The position numbers and the translations under genes were made by a program. From assembly GCA_022846035.1 (NCBI GenBank), contig AP025580.1, forward strand, positions 1,116,001 to 1,180,000: 64,000 nt of DNA, written 5' to 3'. Below, piece after piece: positions 10,480 through 17,525 of this stretch (position 1 is the stretch's first letter; every line of letters starts with the position of its first letter). The notes under the pieces were generated by a model. That model saw only the letters and a program-made list of their open reading frames with translations, had not been told where the DNA came from and searched no databases. The DNA comes from Christensenellaceae bacterium (GTDB lineage Bacteria > Bacillota > Clostridia > Christensenellales > Christensenellaceae).

Positions 10480-10508
10480 GTCTACATATATTGAAATGAG
10501 GCTTGGCT

Positions 10509-11837
10509 ATGGAAAAGTATTTTCATTCGGTGCGTCTGGAGAAAGAAAAATGTTCCGGATGTACCAATTGTATCAAGAGGTGTCCGACGGAAGCGATCAG
10601 GGTGCAAAAGGGAAAGGCCAAGATATTGGCGGAGCGCTGCATTGACTGCGGCGAATGTATCAGGGTGTGTCCTTATCATGCGAAAAACGCAGTGACGGAT
10701 CCGCTTTCCAGTATCAATAATTTTAAATATAAAATCGCTTTGCCTGCACCGGCCTTATATGCGCAGTTCAAAATGCTCAACAACAGGGATCGTGTGGACA
10801 GGGTCCTGTCGGCCCTTAAGACGATGGGCTTTGACGATGTGTTCGAGGTAGCGCGCGGCGCGGAGATTTGTTCAAAGGCGATTTCCGGCGAGTTAAAAAA
10901 GAGGAAGAAAAGGCCGTTGATTTCTTCCGCGTGTCCTGCGGTTGTACGCCTGATTCAGGTGAATTTTCCGGAATTGCTCGATAATGTGGTTAATGTGGAC
11001 GCTCCGGTAGAGGTAGCGGCCAAGGTAGCAAAGCGTGAATTTGCCCAAAAGAATAATGTCGATATTTCGGAAATCGGCGCATACTTTATTACGCCCTGTC
11101 CTGCTAAAATGACGAGCATAAAATCACCGCTCGCCAAGGATAAGAGCGAGGTAGACGGCGCGATTTCCATTTTGGAGGTATACGGCTTGCTGGCGGGGCA
11201 GTTAAAGGCATCGGAGACTAGGCCGTTCGATGGGGAAAAGGCCTCCGCCAAGGGGATTGGCTGGGCGAACAGCGGCGGGGAAGCGTTTGCCGTAGGAGAG
11301 AAGAACGCCTTGTCTGTGGACGGCATTGCCAATGTTGCGCGGGCGCTGGAGGACATCGAAAACGATAAGCTGAAAGACCTGGATTTCTTTGAGGGGCTGG
11401 CGTGTATCGGCGGATGCGTAGGAGGCCCGCTGGTATTCGAAAGCTCGTTTGTCGCGCAGTCGCGCGTAAATACGATCTGTGATTTGATCGGGTTTAATAA
11501 GGATGTGGAAAAGCATGCAGAAAGCTATGCAAGCGAGGGGATTGCGTCGACCATGAAATCGATTGAGCCGCTGGATGTGATGAAATTAGACGACGACCGG
11601 ATGGTCGCGCTCCAGAAAATACAGCAGATCGACGAGCTGCTGGAAATCCTGCCGGGAATGGATTGCGGGAGCTGCGGCGCGCCGTCCTGCCGCGCTCTTG
11701 CCGAGGATATTGTACGGGGACACGCGACGGAAATGGATTGCGTCTTCATGCTCAAGGAAAAGGTACGCTATCTGGCGGAGGAAATGGTGGACCTGGCCAG
11801 TAAGGATAAAATAAGAGGGGATGGAGAAGAAGAATGA
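10509..11837 (+). CDS. sensory-type [FeFe] hydrogenase-like iron-sulfur protein
   Basis: A 442-residue protein: two N-terminal [4Fe-4S] motifs (Cys 15/18/21/25 and 44/47/50/54), an [FeFe] hydrogenase catalytic domain, and a C-terminal [4Fe-4S] domain of CX2CX4CX16C form (Cys 386/389/394/411). The four H-cluster Cys positions are kept: C142 in SSACP, C197 in TPCPAK, and C299/C303 in ACIGGC. The Cys that normally precedes C142 and relays protons is Ala, and L2 lacks the usual Glu. This fits slow, sensor-like HydS enzymes rather than a turnover hydrogenase. No PAS domain is present. I choose ATG 10509, seven bases after TGAGG, over the TTG at 10503. Confidence 0.88.
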   Translation: MEKYFHSVRLEKEKCSGCTNCIKRCPTEAIRVQKGKAKILAERCIDCGECIRVCPYHAKNAVTDPLSSINNFKYKIALPAPALYAQFKMLNNRDRVDRVLSALKTMGFDDVFEVARGAEICSKAISGELKKRKKRPLISSACPAVVRLIQVNFPELLDNVVNVDAPVEVAAKVAKREFAQKNNVDISEIGAYFITPCPAKMTSIKSPLAKDKSEVDGAISILEVYGLLAGQLKASETRPFDGEKASAKGIGWANSGGEAFAVGEKNALSVDGIANVARALEDIENDKLKDLDFFEGLACIGGCVGGPLVFESSFVAQSRVNTICDLIGFNKDVEKHAESYASEGIASTMKSIEPLDVMKLDDDRMVALQKIQQIDELLEILPGMDCGSCGAPSCRALAEDIVRGHATEMDCVFMLKEKVRYLAEEMVDLASKDKIRGDGEEE

Positions 11838-12172
11838 CTACGGCGGAATTAGCAAAAAAACTGGAACTAAAGTTATTGACGACAGGGGTCAGCGAGACTG
11901 CTGAGGTGTCGGACGGGTGCGTATGCGATCTTTTAAGCTGGGTTATGGCGCGCGGCGAGGCAGGTATGGCGTGGATCACGGTACAAACGCATTTAAATGT
12001 TGTCGCGGTGGCTTGCCTGCACGAATTTGCTTGTGTAATTATCCCTGAAAATATTGAAGTACCGGCGGCGACGATCGATAAGGCCACGGAAGAAGGAGTG
12101 GCCATTTACTCCTCGCCAAAAACGTCTTATGCGCTTTGCTGCGGCTTGTGCGGGCTTGGGGTCGGACAATAA
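11834..12172 (+). CDS. small DRTGG-like protein
   Basis: A 112-residue protein resembling a second, diverged DRTGG-type domain (GCVCDLLSWVMARGEAG in the middle). The C-terminus is rich in Cys and Gly (YALCCGLCGLG). Function is unknown. It starts inside the stop of the sensory hydrogenase gene (ATGA) and ends four bases before the PHP gene, so it is firmly part of the same operon. The three closely spaced Cys could bind a metal or a cluster, but that is only inference. Confidence 0.75.
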   Translation: MTTAELAKKLELKLLTTGVSETAEVSDGCVCDLLSWVMARGEAGMAWITVQTHLNVVAVACLHEFACVIIPENIEVPAATIDKATEEGVAIYSSPKTSYALCCGLCGLGVGQ

Positions 12173-12175
12173 TTC

Positions 12176-12868
12176 ATGGAACTTTATTACGATTTTCATA
12201 TTCACTCCGCTCTTTCGCCCTGCGCGGATAATGATATGACGCCGAATAATATCGTGAATATGGCCAGGCTCAAAGGACTGGACGCGATTGCGGTCTGCGA
12301 CCACAACAGTACGAAAAACGTTATGGCGATAGAAAAGGTAGCGCGCGGCGCGGGCATTACATTCCTGCCGGGCATAGAGATGACGACGGCGGAAGAAGTA
12401 CATATGCTTGCGTTGTTTGAAAAGGCGCATGCGGCGGAAGCGTTCGGCGATATGGTTTATGCGGCCTTGCCGGATATTCCAAACAAACCGGACTATTTTG
12501 GTGAGCAACTGGTGATGGATGAAAACGATGAAATCACCGGAAGCCTCGACAAATTGTTAATTTCGGCATTGCCGTTTGATATGGACGAATGCTGCGCGAG
12601 GGTTTTGGAATATGGCGGTTATGTAATTCCCGCGCACATCAACAAGGGAGCGAATTCCGTGCTTGCCAATTTAGGGTTTTTCCCGCCCCAGCTTACGTTC
12701 AAGACGATCGAGGTAGTGAAAGGATTGGCCATTACCAACGATATATCGGGCTTTCATAAAATTCATTCCTCGGACGCCCACAATTTATGGCAAATTTCGG
12801 AGAGGGAAAATGCAGTGGAGATTTCTGAGAATTCGGTTTCCGCTATTTTAAAAAAATTGTGTGTATAA
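12176..12868 (+). CDS. PHP-domain metal-dependent phosphoesterase
   Basis: A 230-residue PHP (polymerase and histidinol phosphatase) domain, expected to hydrolyse a phosphoester using two or three metal ions. The ligand set looks complete: His8 and His10 in FHIHS, Asp42/His43 in CDHN, Glu68 in GIEMT, His76, His154 in PAHINK, and Asp200/His202 in SSDAH. Relatives include nucleotide phosphoesterases and RNase AM-type exonucleases; the substrate here is unknown. It closes the sensor-like operon. A hydrolase beside two DRTGG domains invites the idea of a small nucleotide signal, which is inference. Confidence 0.85.
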   Translation: MELYYDFHIHSALSPCADNDMTPNNIVNMARLKGLDAIAVCDHNSTKNVMAIEKVARGAGITFLPGIEMTTAEEVHMLALFEKAHAAEAFGDMVYAALPDIPNKPDYFGEQLVMDENDEITGSLDKLLISALPFDMDECCARVLEYGGYVIPAHINKGANSVLANLGFFPPQLTFKTIEVVKGLAITNDISGFHKIHSSDAHNLWQISERENAVEISENSVSAILKKLCV

Positions 12869-12975
12869 ATTCACAAAAATTCGTGCAATGTGATTGATAA
12901 TATGGTAAAATAATTTTCGTGTAAAGAATGATCTACTAAATTTAAGGGTTAGGATGGATAAGGAGGCACTTTTTA
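12869..12975 (+). other. intergenic region upstream of hydC
   Basis: A 107-base AT-rich gap holding a TTCACAAAA stretch, the 15-base element at 12892-12906 also found upstream of 15309, a possible -10 (TAAAAT, 12906-12911) without a convincing -35, and a strong AAGGAGG before the hydC ATG. No terminator is evident after the PHP gene, so read-through into hydC is possible. Confidence 0.6.
12892..12906 (+). repeat. 15-base element, copy 1 (GATTGATAATATGGT)
   Basis: Identical to 15065-15079. With a 4-base gap the match continues into TAATTTT in both places. Each copy lies upstream of a hydrogenase transcription unit, so a shared regulatory site is likely. The regulator is not identifiable from sequence. 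Confidence 0.6.
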
Positions 12976-13461
12976 ATGACCAACACAGCAGAAACTCAGG
13001 TAAAATACGATGAATTGAAAGCATACATTGGGGAAACGATGAAAAAGCCTGGTCCTCTTATGCCGATCATGCAAAAAGCGCAGGATCTTTTCGGTTCTCT
13101 GTCGTTTGACGTACAACGGTTTATTGCGGAGGAAATGGGAATTCCCATGACGGACGTTTACGGTGTAGCGACTTTTTACTCGCAGTTTGCATTGGAACCG
13201 AAAGGCAAACATGTCATCGGGGTATGCATGGGAACGGCCTGCTATGTTAAGAAAGCGGAAGGCGTTCTTAACGCACTGGCGGACGATTTACAGACTGCGC
13301 CCGGCAATACGACGCCGGACGGACTGTTTACGCTGGAAGCTACGCGTTGCCTTGGATGCTGCGGATTGGCGCCGGTCATGATGATCGACGATCAGGTATA
13401 CGGCAGGCTGAAGCCGGAAGATATACCGGATATACTGAACATTTACAGAAACAAACAATAA
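12976..13461 (+). CDS. hydC: NAD-linked [FeFe] hydrogenase subunit HydC (NuoE-like)
   Basis: A 161-residue thioredoxin-like [2Fe-2S] protein homologous to the 24 kDa subunit of complex I. The cluster ligands are visible as Cys84 and Cys89 (VCMGTACY) and Cys125 and Cys129 (RCLGCCG). In electron-bifurcating HydABC hydrogenases this subunit sits beside the flavin subunit HydB. Here hydC is followed by an ATPase gene, while hydB and hydA lie 2 kb away behind a reverse-strand gene. The ATG is six bases or more after AAGGAGG. Confidence 0.92.
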   Translation: MTNTAETQVKYDELKAYIGETMKKPGPLMPIMQKAQDLFGSLSFDVQRFIAEEMGIPMTDVYGVATFYSQFALEPKGKHVIGVCMGTACYVKKAEGVLNALADDLQTAPGNTTPDGLFTLEATRCLGCCGLAPVMMIDDQVYGRLKPEDIPDILNIYRNKQ

Positions 13462-13485
13462 AGGATCGCTTTTGAAGGCAGGACA

Positions 13486-14037
13486 ATGAAAGAGATTTCA
13501 TTGCATATTATGGATATCGTCCAGAATTCCATCACGGCAAACGCTACGTTGATTGAATTGCAGCTTGATATTCAGTATGCGGACAATACGGTTTCGGTTT
13601 CCATCGAGGATAATGGAAAAGGCATGAGCAGAGAAATGCTCGAGCATGTTACCAGTCCGTTTGTCACCACGCGTACAACGCGCAGGGTAGGTCTTGGAAT
13701 ATCGCTTTTCCAGGCGGGAGCACAAGCGTCCGGCGGGAGCTTCGAAATTGATTCGGAGGAAGGCGTTGGCACGACTGTGAAAGCGGTATATGGTCTTGAC
13801 CATCTGGACCGCCCGCCGATTGGCGACTTTGCGGGAACGGTGCATACTTTGATTGTCAGTAATCCGGATATTGATTTTGTGGTTACGGTGACTGTCGACC
13901 AGGCAGAAGAAGTGCTCGATACCAGAGACGTCAGGGCGACACTCGGACAGGATGTGCCGTTGGATACGCCGGAGGTATCGCTGTGGCTGAAAGAAAGTCT
14001 GGATGAAATGTTCAGGCCGGAATATGTTGATTTTTAA
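13486..14037 (+). CDS. histidine-kinase-like ATPase of the hydrogenase cluster
   Basis: A 183-residue protein whose first 110 residues are a GHKL ATPase domain: DIVQNSITANA (N box), EDNGKGM (G1) and RVGLGISLFQ (G2). The remaining 70 residues resemble no domain I know. It has no His phosphorylation domain and no membrane segment. Similar genes sit directly after hydC in clostridial and acetogen hydrogenase operons. Whether it phosphorylates a protein or only binds ATP is unknown. A bidirectional terminator follows directly. Confidence 0.82.
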   Translation: MKEISLHIMDIVQNSITANATLIELQLDIQYADNTVSVSIEDNGKGMSREMLEHVTSPFVTTRTTRRVGLGISLFQAGAQASGGSFEIDSEEGVGTTVKAVYGLDHLDRPPIGDFAGTVHTLIVSNPDIDFVVTVTVDQAEEVLDTRDVRATLGQDVPLDTPEVSLWLKESLDEMFRPEYVDF

Positions 14038-14049
14038 AAGAAAACAAAA

Positions 14050-14075
14050 AACAGGCGCTTGCCGCCTGTTTTTTT
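14050..14075. terminator. terminator between the hydC unit and the epimerase gene
   Basis: Stem ACAGGCG / CGCCTGT around CTTGC, preceded by an A-rich run and followed by seven T. It fits termination from both sides, since the next gene ends 11 bases downstream on the minus strand. Confidence 0.85.
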
Positions 14076-14085
14076 ATGATAATCT

Positions 14086-14934
14086 TTATTGGAAAACCGT
14101 TTTCAGGAAAGAAAGTCCGTTTTTTGCAAGAGCTTCGGGCGACTCGGCGAGCGGCCGCCAAAGAGAAGCCGCCTTGGCAATGGCGACGCAATCCGGTGTG
14201 AAAGATTCGATATTACAGTAATCGTCATAGCCCGCATCGTCGATCGCAGCTTTGATCGCCCGCCAGTCAAAATTATCCTCGCCGGGAGTTCCACGGTTAT
14301 TGCTGCAGGTATGAAAGTCAAAGATTTTACCTTTGGCGGCGCGGATTGCCGCAGGAATATCAGGTTCTTCAATGTTCATGTGAAACGTATCCAATAGGAA
14401 ACCGACATTTTCCATATTGATGAGGTCGAGCAGCTCAAGCCCTTGTTCTACGGTATTGATAAAATCCGTTTCAAAACGGTTAAGCGGCTCGATTGCCAGC
14501 CTAACATCGCGCTCGCCGGCATATTCCGCAACTGTTTTCATATTTTCGACGGCCCATGTCCATTGCTGTTTTTTTTCTTCCGCCGTGGTCATGCGCGCCT
14601 TACCAACGGAAGCATACATGGGACCGGCGATTACTTTTGAGCCTATGATGGAGGCGAGGTCGACCAGCTGTTTGATATATTCAACGCCAGCTTTGCGGTA
14701 TTCTGCGTTTTCGGAAGAAATGTCGTTTTGCTCGCCGAAAGCGCCGCACATAGACGAAAGATCGATGCCGGTTCTGTCACGCGCATCCAAAATACTATTT
14801 GTATCAATTGTGTCAAAATCCTCGACGGCAATTTCGTAAATGTCAAATCCCAGATCCTTGGCCTTCTTGAACTGCCCATAGGGATCGCTGCCGAAAGGGG
14901 AAGTAAATACATAAGAGCTGATACCGAATTTCAT
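14086..14934 (-). CDS. sugar epimerase/isomerase (tagatose/psicose 3-epimerase-like)
   Basis: A 282-residue TIM-barrel protein of the xylose-isomerase-like superfamily, closest in pattern to D-tagatose or D-psicose 3-epimerases. Metal and catalytic positions are visible: Glu in AIEPLNRFETD (about residue 150), Asp in LLDTFHMNIEE, His in DFHTCSNNRGTPG, and Glu in NIESF near residue 244. The true sugar cannot be told. It has no sugar transport or catabolic neighbours and lies opposite to the hydrogenase genes, dividing them. Its own promoter (14970-14998) and ribosome site AAGGAG suggest independent expression. Confidence 0.88.
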   Translation of the reverse strand: MKFGISSYVFTSPFGSDPYGQFKKAKDLGFDIYEIAVEDFDTIDTNSILDARDRTGIDLSSMCGAFGEQNDISSENAEYRKAGVEYIKQLVDLASIIGSKVIAGPMYASVGKARMTTAEEKKQQWTWAVENMKTVAEYAGERDVRLAIEPLNRFETDFINTVEQGLELLDLINMENVGFLLDTFHMNIEEPDIPAAIRAAKGKIFDFHTCSNNRGTPGEDNFDWRAIKAAIDDAGYDDYCNIESFTPDCVAIAKAASLWRPLAESPEALAKNGLSFLKTVFQ

Positions 14935-14969
14935 GGGTTTTAATCTCCTTGCGTTGAAACTTTACGGTC

Positions 14970-14998
14970 ATTATATCCCGGCACGCCATGGGATTCAA
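14970..14998 (-). promoter_or_regulatory. promoter of the epimerase gene
   Basis: On the minus strand: TTGAAT (14998-14993), a 17-base spacer and TATAAT (14975-14970). The start codon is at 14934, giving a short leader with AAGGAG. Confidence 0.75.
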
Positions 14999-15064
14999 AT
15001 ACACCCTGTAAAAAAGTTGTACGGTCTTGAATTTAAAAAAGTAAAATTTATGGCATATTATTGC

Positions 15065-15079
15065 GATTGATAATATGGT
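15065..15079 (+). repeat. 15-base element, copy 2 (GATTGATAATATGGT)
   Basis: Identical to 12892-12906. This copy ends 20 bases before the -35 box at 15099, a suitable place for an activator or repressor. Confidence 0.6.
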
Positions 15080-15098
15080 TAATTTTTCACAAAACTGG

Positions 15099-15127
15099 TT
15101 GCGTTCGCTTTCTTATATTGATATAAT
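15099..15127 (+). promoter_or_regulatory. promoter for the hydB-hydA unit
   Basis: TTGCGT (15099-15104), 17 bases, then TATAAT (15122-15127). The start would be near 15134, leaving a leader of about 175 bases before the first ATG. Confidence 0.65.
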
Positions 15128-15308
15128 AAAAACGGATCAATTTGTCTTTTTTTTCACTATTCGTTGAAATCGGACATTTTTCGTTCATATTGGCGGTTTG
15201 GTTTGGAAAGAATACGGTGGGCCGTTCACCGTTAAAAAAGAAACGGCAGCCGGAAAAAATTATGCAACTGAAATAGCATAAGCGGTCTATTTATAAAGGG
15301 GAGAGGTC

Positions 15309-15686
15309 ATGAAATCACTTGAGGAACTGGAAGCAATCAGAAAAAAGATGCAGGACAAAGTGGATATTCGCAAGAATGACGCGGAAAAGCGCATTGTTGT
15401 AGGTATGGCGACGTGCGGCATAGCCGCCGGAGCGCGTCCGGTGCTGCAGGCTTTTGTGGACGAGGTCGCCACAAGAGGCTTGGGCGATGTATCGGTATCG
15501 CAAACGGGATGCATCGGGGTATGTCGGCTAGAGCCAATCGCCGAGGTTTTTATGCCGGGACAGGAAAAGGTCACCTACGTTAAAATGACGCCGGAAAAAG
15601 CGAAAAAGGTTATTGCCGAACATATCGTAAACGGTAAGATAGTAACGGAATATACCATCGGGTATGCGGAACAAAACAACGCTTAA
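15309..15686 (+). CDS. small ferredoxin-like protein of the hydrogenase operon (HydD-like)
   Basis: A 125-residue thioredoxin-like ferredoxin relative, first gene of the hydB-hydA unit. Proteins of this type accompany HydABC in acetogens and other Clostridia. Only three Cys are present: Cys36 in MATCGIAAG, and Cys68 and Cys72 in TGCIGVCRLEP. The usual four-Cys [2Fe-2S] set (compare VCMGTACY in HydC) lacks its second ligand, so cluster binding is uncertain; an accessory or structural role is possible. A good GGGGAGAGG precedes the ATG. Confidence 0.83.
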   Translation: MKSLEELEAIRKKMQDKVDIRKNDAEKRIVVGMATCGIAAGARPVLQAFVDEVATRGLGDVSVSQTGCIGVCRLEPIAEVFMPGQEKVTYVKMTPEKAKKVIAEHIVNGKIVTEYTIGYAEQNNA

Positions 15687-15716
15687 GCAGCAAAAATTCG
15701 GGAGGTTAAGAGGTAG

Positions 15717-17507
15717 ATGGATTTTTATCGCTCACATGTATTAGTGTGCGGAGGTACTGGTTGTACTTCTTCGGGGTCGGGGGAAATCATTGAAAGATTT
15801 GAAAATGGCCTGAGCGCACATGGATTGGAAAAGGAAGTAAAAATAGTCAGAACGGGGTGCTTCGGTTTATGCGAAGCGGGTCCGATTGTAATCGTATATC
15901 CGGAGGGGGCTTTTTACAGTAGGGTAAAGCCGGACGATGTTGACGAAATTGTAGAAGAGCACCTTTTAAAGGGCCGTATCGTAGAACGGCTATTGCACAA
16001 GGAGGAAGATACAAGCGAAGTTGCGACGACGCTTGACGATATTGAATTCTATAAAAAACAGAATCGTGTTGCTCTTAGAAATTGCGGTGTGATCGATCCG
16101 GAAGTGATTGACGAATACATCGCTTTTGACGGTTATAGGGCACTTGGATTTTGTCTGACGGAAAAAACGCCGCAGGAAGTGATTGACATTATTAAGCAAT
16201 CAGGACTGCGCGGTCGCGGCGGCGGCGGGTTCCCGACAGGGCTCAAATGGCAATTCGGCCATGACGCCAAAGGCGACAAAAAATATGTAATTTGTAACGC
16301 TGACGAGGGCGATCCGGGCGCGTTTATGGACCGTTCCGTATTGGAGGGCGATCCGCACAGCGTCATCGAAGCGATGGCCATTGCCGGCTATGCGATCGGC
16401 GCGGATATGGGTTATGTATATGTGCGTGCGGAGTATCCGATCGCAGTCAAGAGATTACAGATCGCGATCGACCAGGCAAAGGAATACGGATTGCTTGGAG
16501 AAAGAATATTTGATACGGATTTCAATTTTGACATCGAAATCCGCCTCGGCGCGGGCGCTTTTGTATGCGGCGAGGAAACGGCGCTGATGGAGTCCATTGA
16601 GGGACGGCGCGGAGAACCGAGGCCGAAGCCGCCGTTCCCGGCAAACAAAGGCCTGTTTGGAAAGCCGACGATCATCAATAACGTTGAGACGTTGGCTAAT
16701 ATTCCGCAGATTATCCTAAAGGGCGCGGAATGGTTTGCCTCGATGGGTACGGAAAAATCCAAAGGAACAAAAGTATTTGCGCTCGGCGGCAAAATCAACA
16801 ATACCGGATTGGTGGAAATCCCGATGGGAACGACGCTGCGCGAGGTTATTTACGATATTGGCGGAGGTATTCCGGACGGTAAAAAATTCAAAGCCGCGCA
16901 GACAGGCGGCCCTTCGGGCGGTTGTATTCCTGCGGAGCATCTGGACCTCAAAATCGATTACGATACGCTGACATCCATCGGCTCGATGATGGGTTCCGGC
17001 GGCCTGATCGTTATGGATGAAGATAACTGTATGGTTGACGTGGCAAAATTCTTCCTTGATTTTACGGTGGATGAATCTTGCGGTAAATGCCCTCCGTGCC
17101 GTATCGGTACCAAACGTATGCTGGAAATACTGGAACGTATAACGGACGGTAAAGGGAAACCGGGAGATATTGAAAAGCTGATTGAGCTGGGCGAAAGCAT
17201 TAAGGCGGGAGCTTTATGCGGCCTTGGAAAGACGGCGCCGAACCCTGTGCTTTCGACGATTAAGTATTTCAGGGATGAATACGAAGCGCATATTTACGAT
17301 AAGCGCTGTCCCGCCGGCCAGTGTCAGCAGTTGCTCGTTTATGAGATTATTCCCGAAAAATGTATTGGTTGCGGCATGTGTGCAAGAATATGTCCGGCGG
17401 AGGCGATTACGGGTGAGAAAAAACAGCCGTATCATATCGATCCGGATAAGTGCATCAAGTGCGGAGCGTGCGTGGAAAAATGTAAGTTCTCCGCAATCAA
17501 GAGATAA
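15717..17507 (+). CDS. hydB: NAD-linked [FeFe] hydrogenase flavin subunit HydB (NuoF-like)
   Basis: HydB carries FMN and the NAD(H) site and links pyridine nucleotide to the hydrogenase and ferredoxin. Domains in 596 residues: an N-terminal thioredoxin-like [2Fe-2S] domain (CGGTGC, TGCFGLC), an NuoF core with GRGGGGFPTG and CNADEGDPGAFMDR (FMN/NADH), an SLBB segment, the [4Fe-4S] motif SCGKCPPCRIG, and a C-terminal pair of [4Fe-4S] motifs (CIGCGMCARIC, CIKCGACVEKC). This is the layout of bifurcating HydB, longer than respiratory NuoF. Ribosome site GGAGG, ATG at 15717. Confidence 0.96.
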   Translation: MDFYRSHVLVCGGTGCTSSGSGEIIERFENGLSAHGLEKEVKIVRTGCFGLCEAGPIVIVYPEGAFYSRVKPDDVDEIVEEHLLKGRIVERLLHKEEDTSEVATTLDDIEFYKKQNRVALRNCGVIDPEVIDEYIAFDGYRALGFCLTEKTPQEVIDIIKQSGLRGRGGGGFPTGLKWQFGHDAKGDKKYVICNADEGDPGAFMDRSVLEGDPHSVIEAMAIAGYAIGADMGYVYVRAEYPIAVKRLQIAIDQAKEYGLLGERIFDTDFNFDIEIRLGAGAFVCGEETALMESIEGRRGEPRPKPPFPANKGLFGKPTIINNVETLANIPQIILKGAEWFASMGTEKSKGTKVFALGGKINNTGLVEIPMGTTLREVIYDIGGGIPDGKKFKAAQTGGPSGGCIPAEHLDLKIDYDTLTSIGSMMGSGGLIVMDEDNCMVDVAKFFLDFTVDESCGKCPPCRIGTKRMLEILERITDGKGKPGDIEKLIELGESIKAGALCGLGKTAPNPVLSTIKYFRDEYEAHIYDKRCPAGQCQQLLVYEIIPEKCIGCGMCARICPAEAITGEKKQPYHIDPDKCIKCGACVEKCKFSAIKR

Positions 17508-17525
17508 GAAGGGAGATAATGTGAT

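Larger units (their letters stand above)
14935..15308. other. 374-base divergent intergenic region of the hydrogenase cluster
   Basis: Contains, left to right, the minus-strand epimerase promoter (14970-14998), an AT-rich stretch, the second copy of the 15-base element (15065-15079), a TTCACAA half-site (15086-15092), a promoter (15099-15127) for the 15309 gene, and a leader of about 175 bases with a small hairpin ACGGTG / CACCGT (15214-15232). I see no coding potential or RNA gene family. Confidence 0.65.

Noticed and set aside
12857-12876. Possible Rex operator (TTGTG...CACAA) at the end of the PHP gene
   Set aside because: Spacing between half-sites is ten rather than eight, the inner bases are not symmetrical, and it overlaps the stop codon. 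The matching TTCACAA at 15086 has no left half.
14935-15308. Riboswitch or small RNA gene in the large intergenic gap
   Set aside because: I could not match a known riboswitch core, and only one small hairpin is visible.
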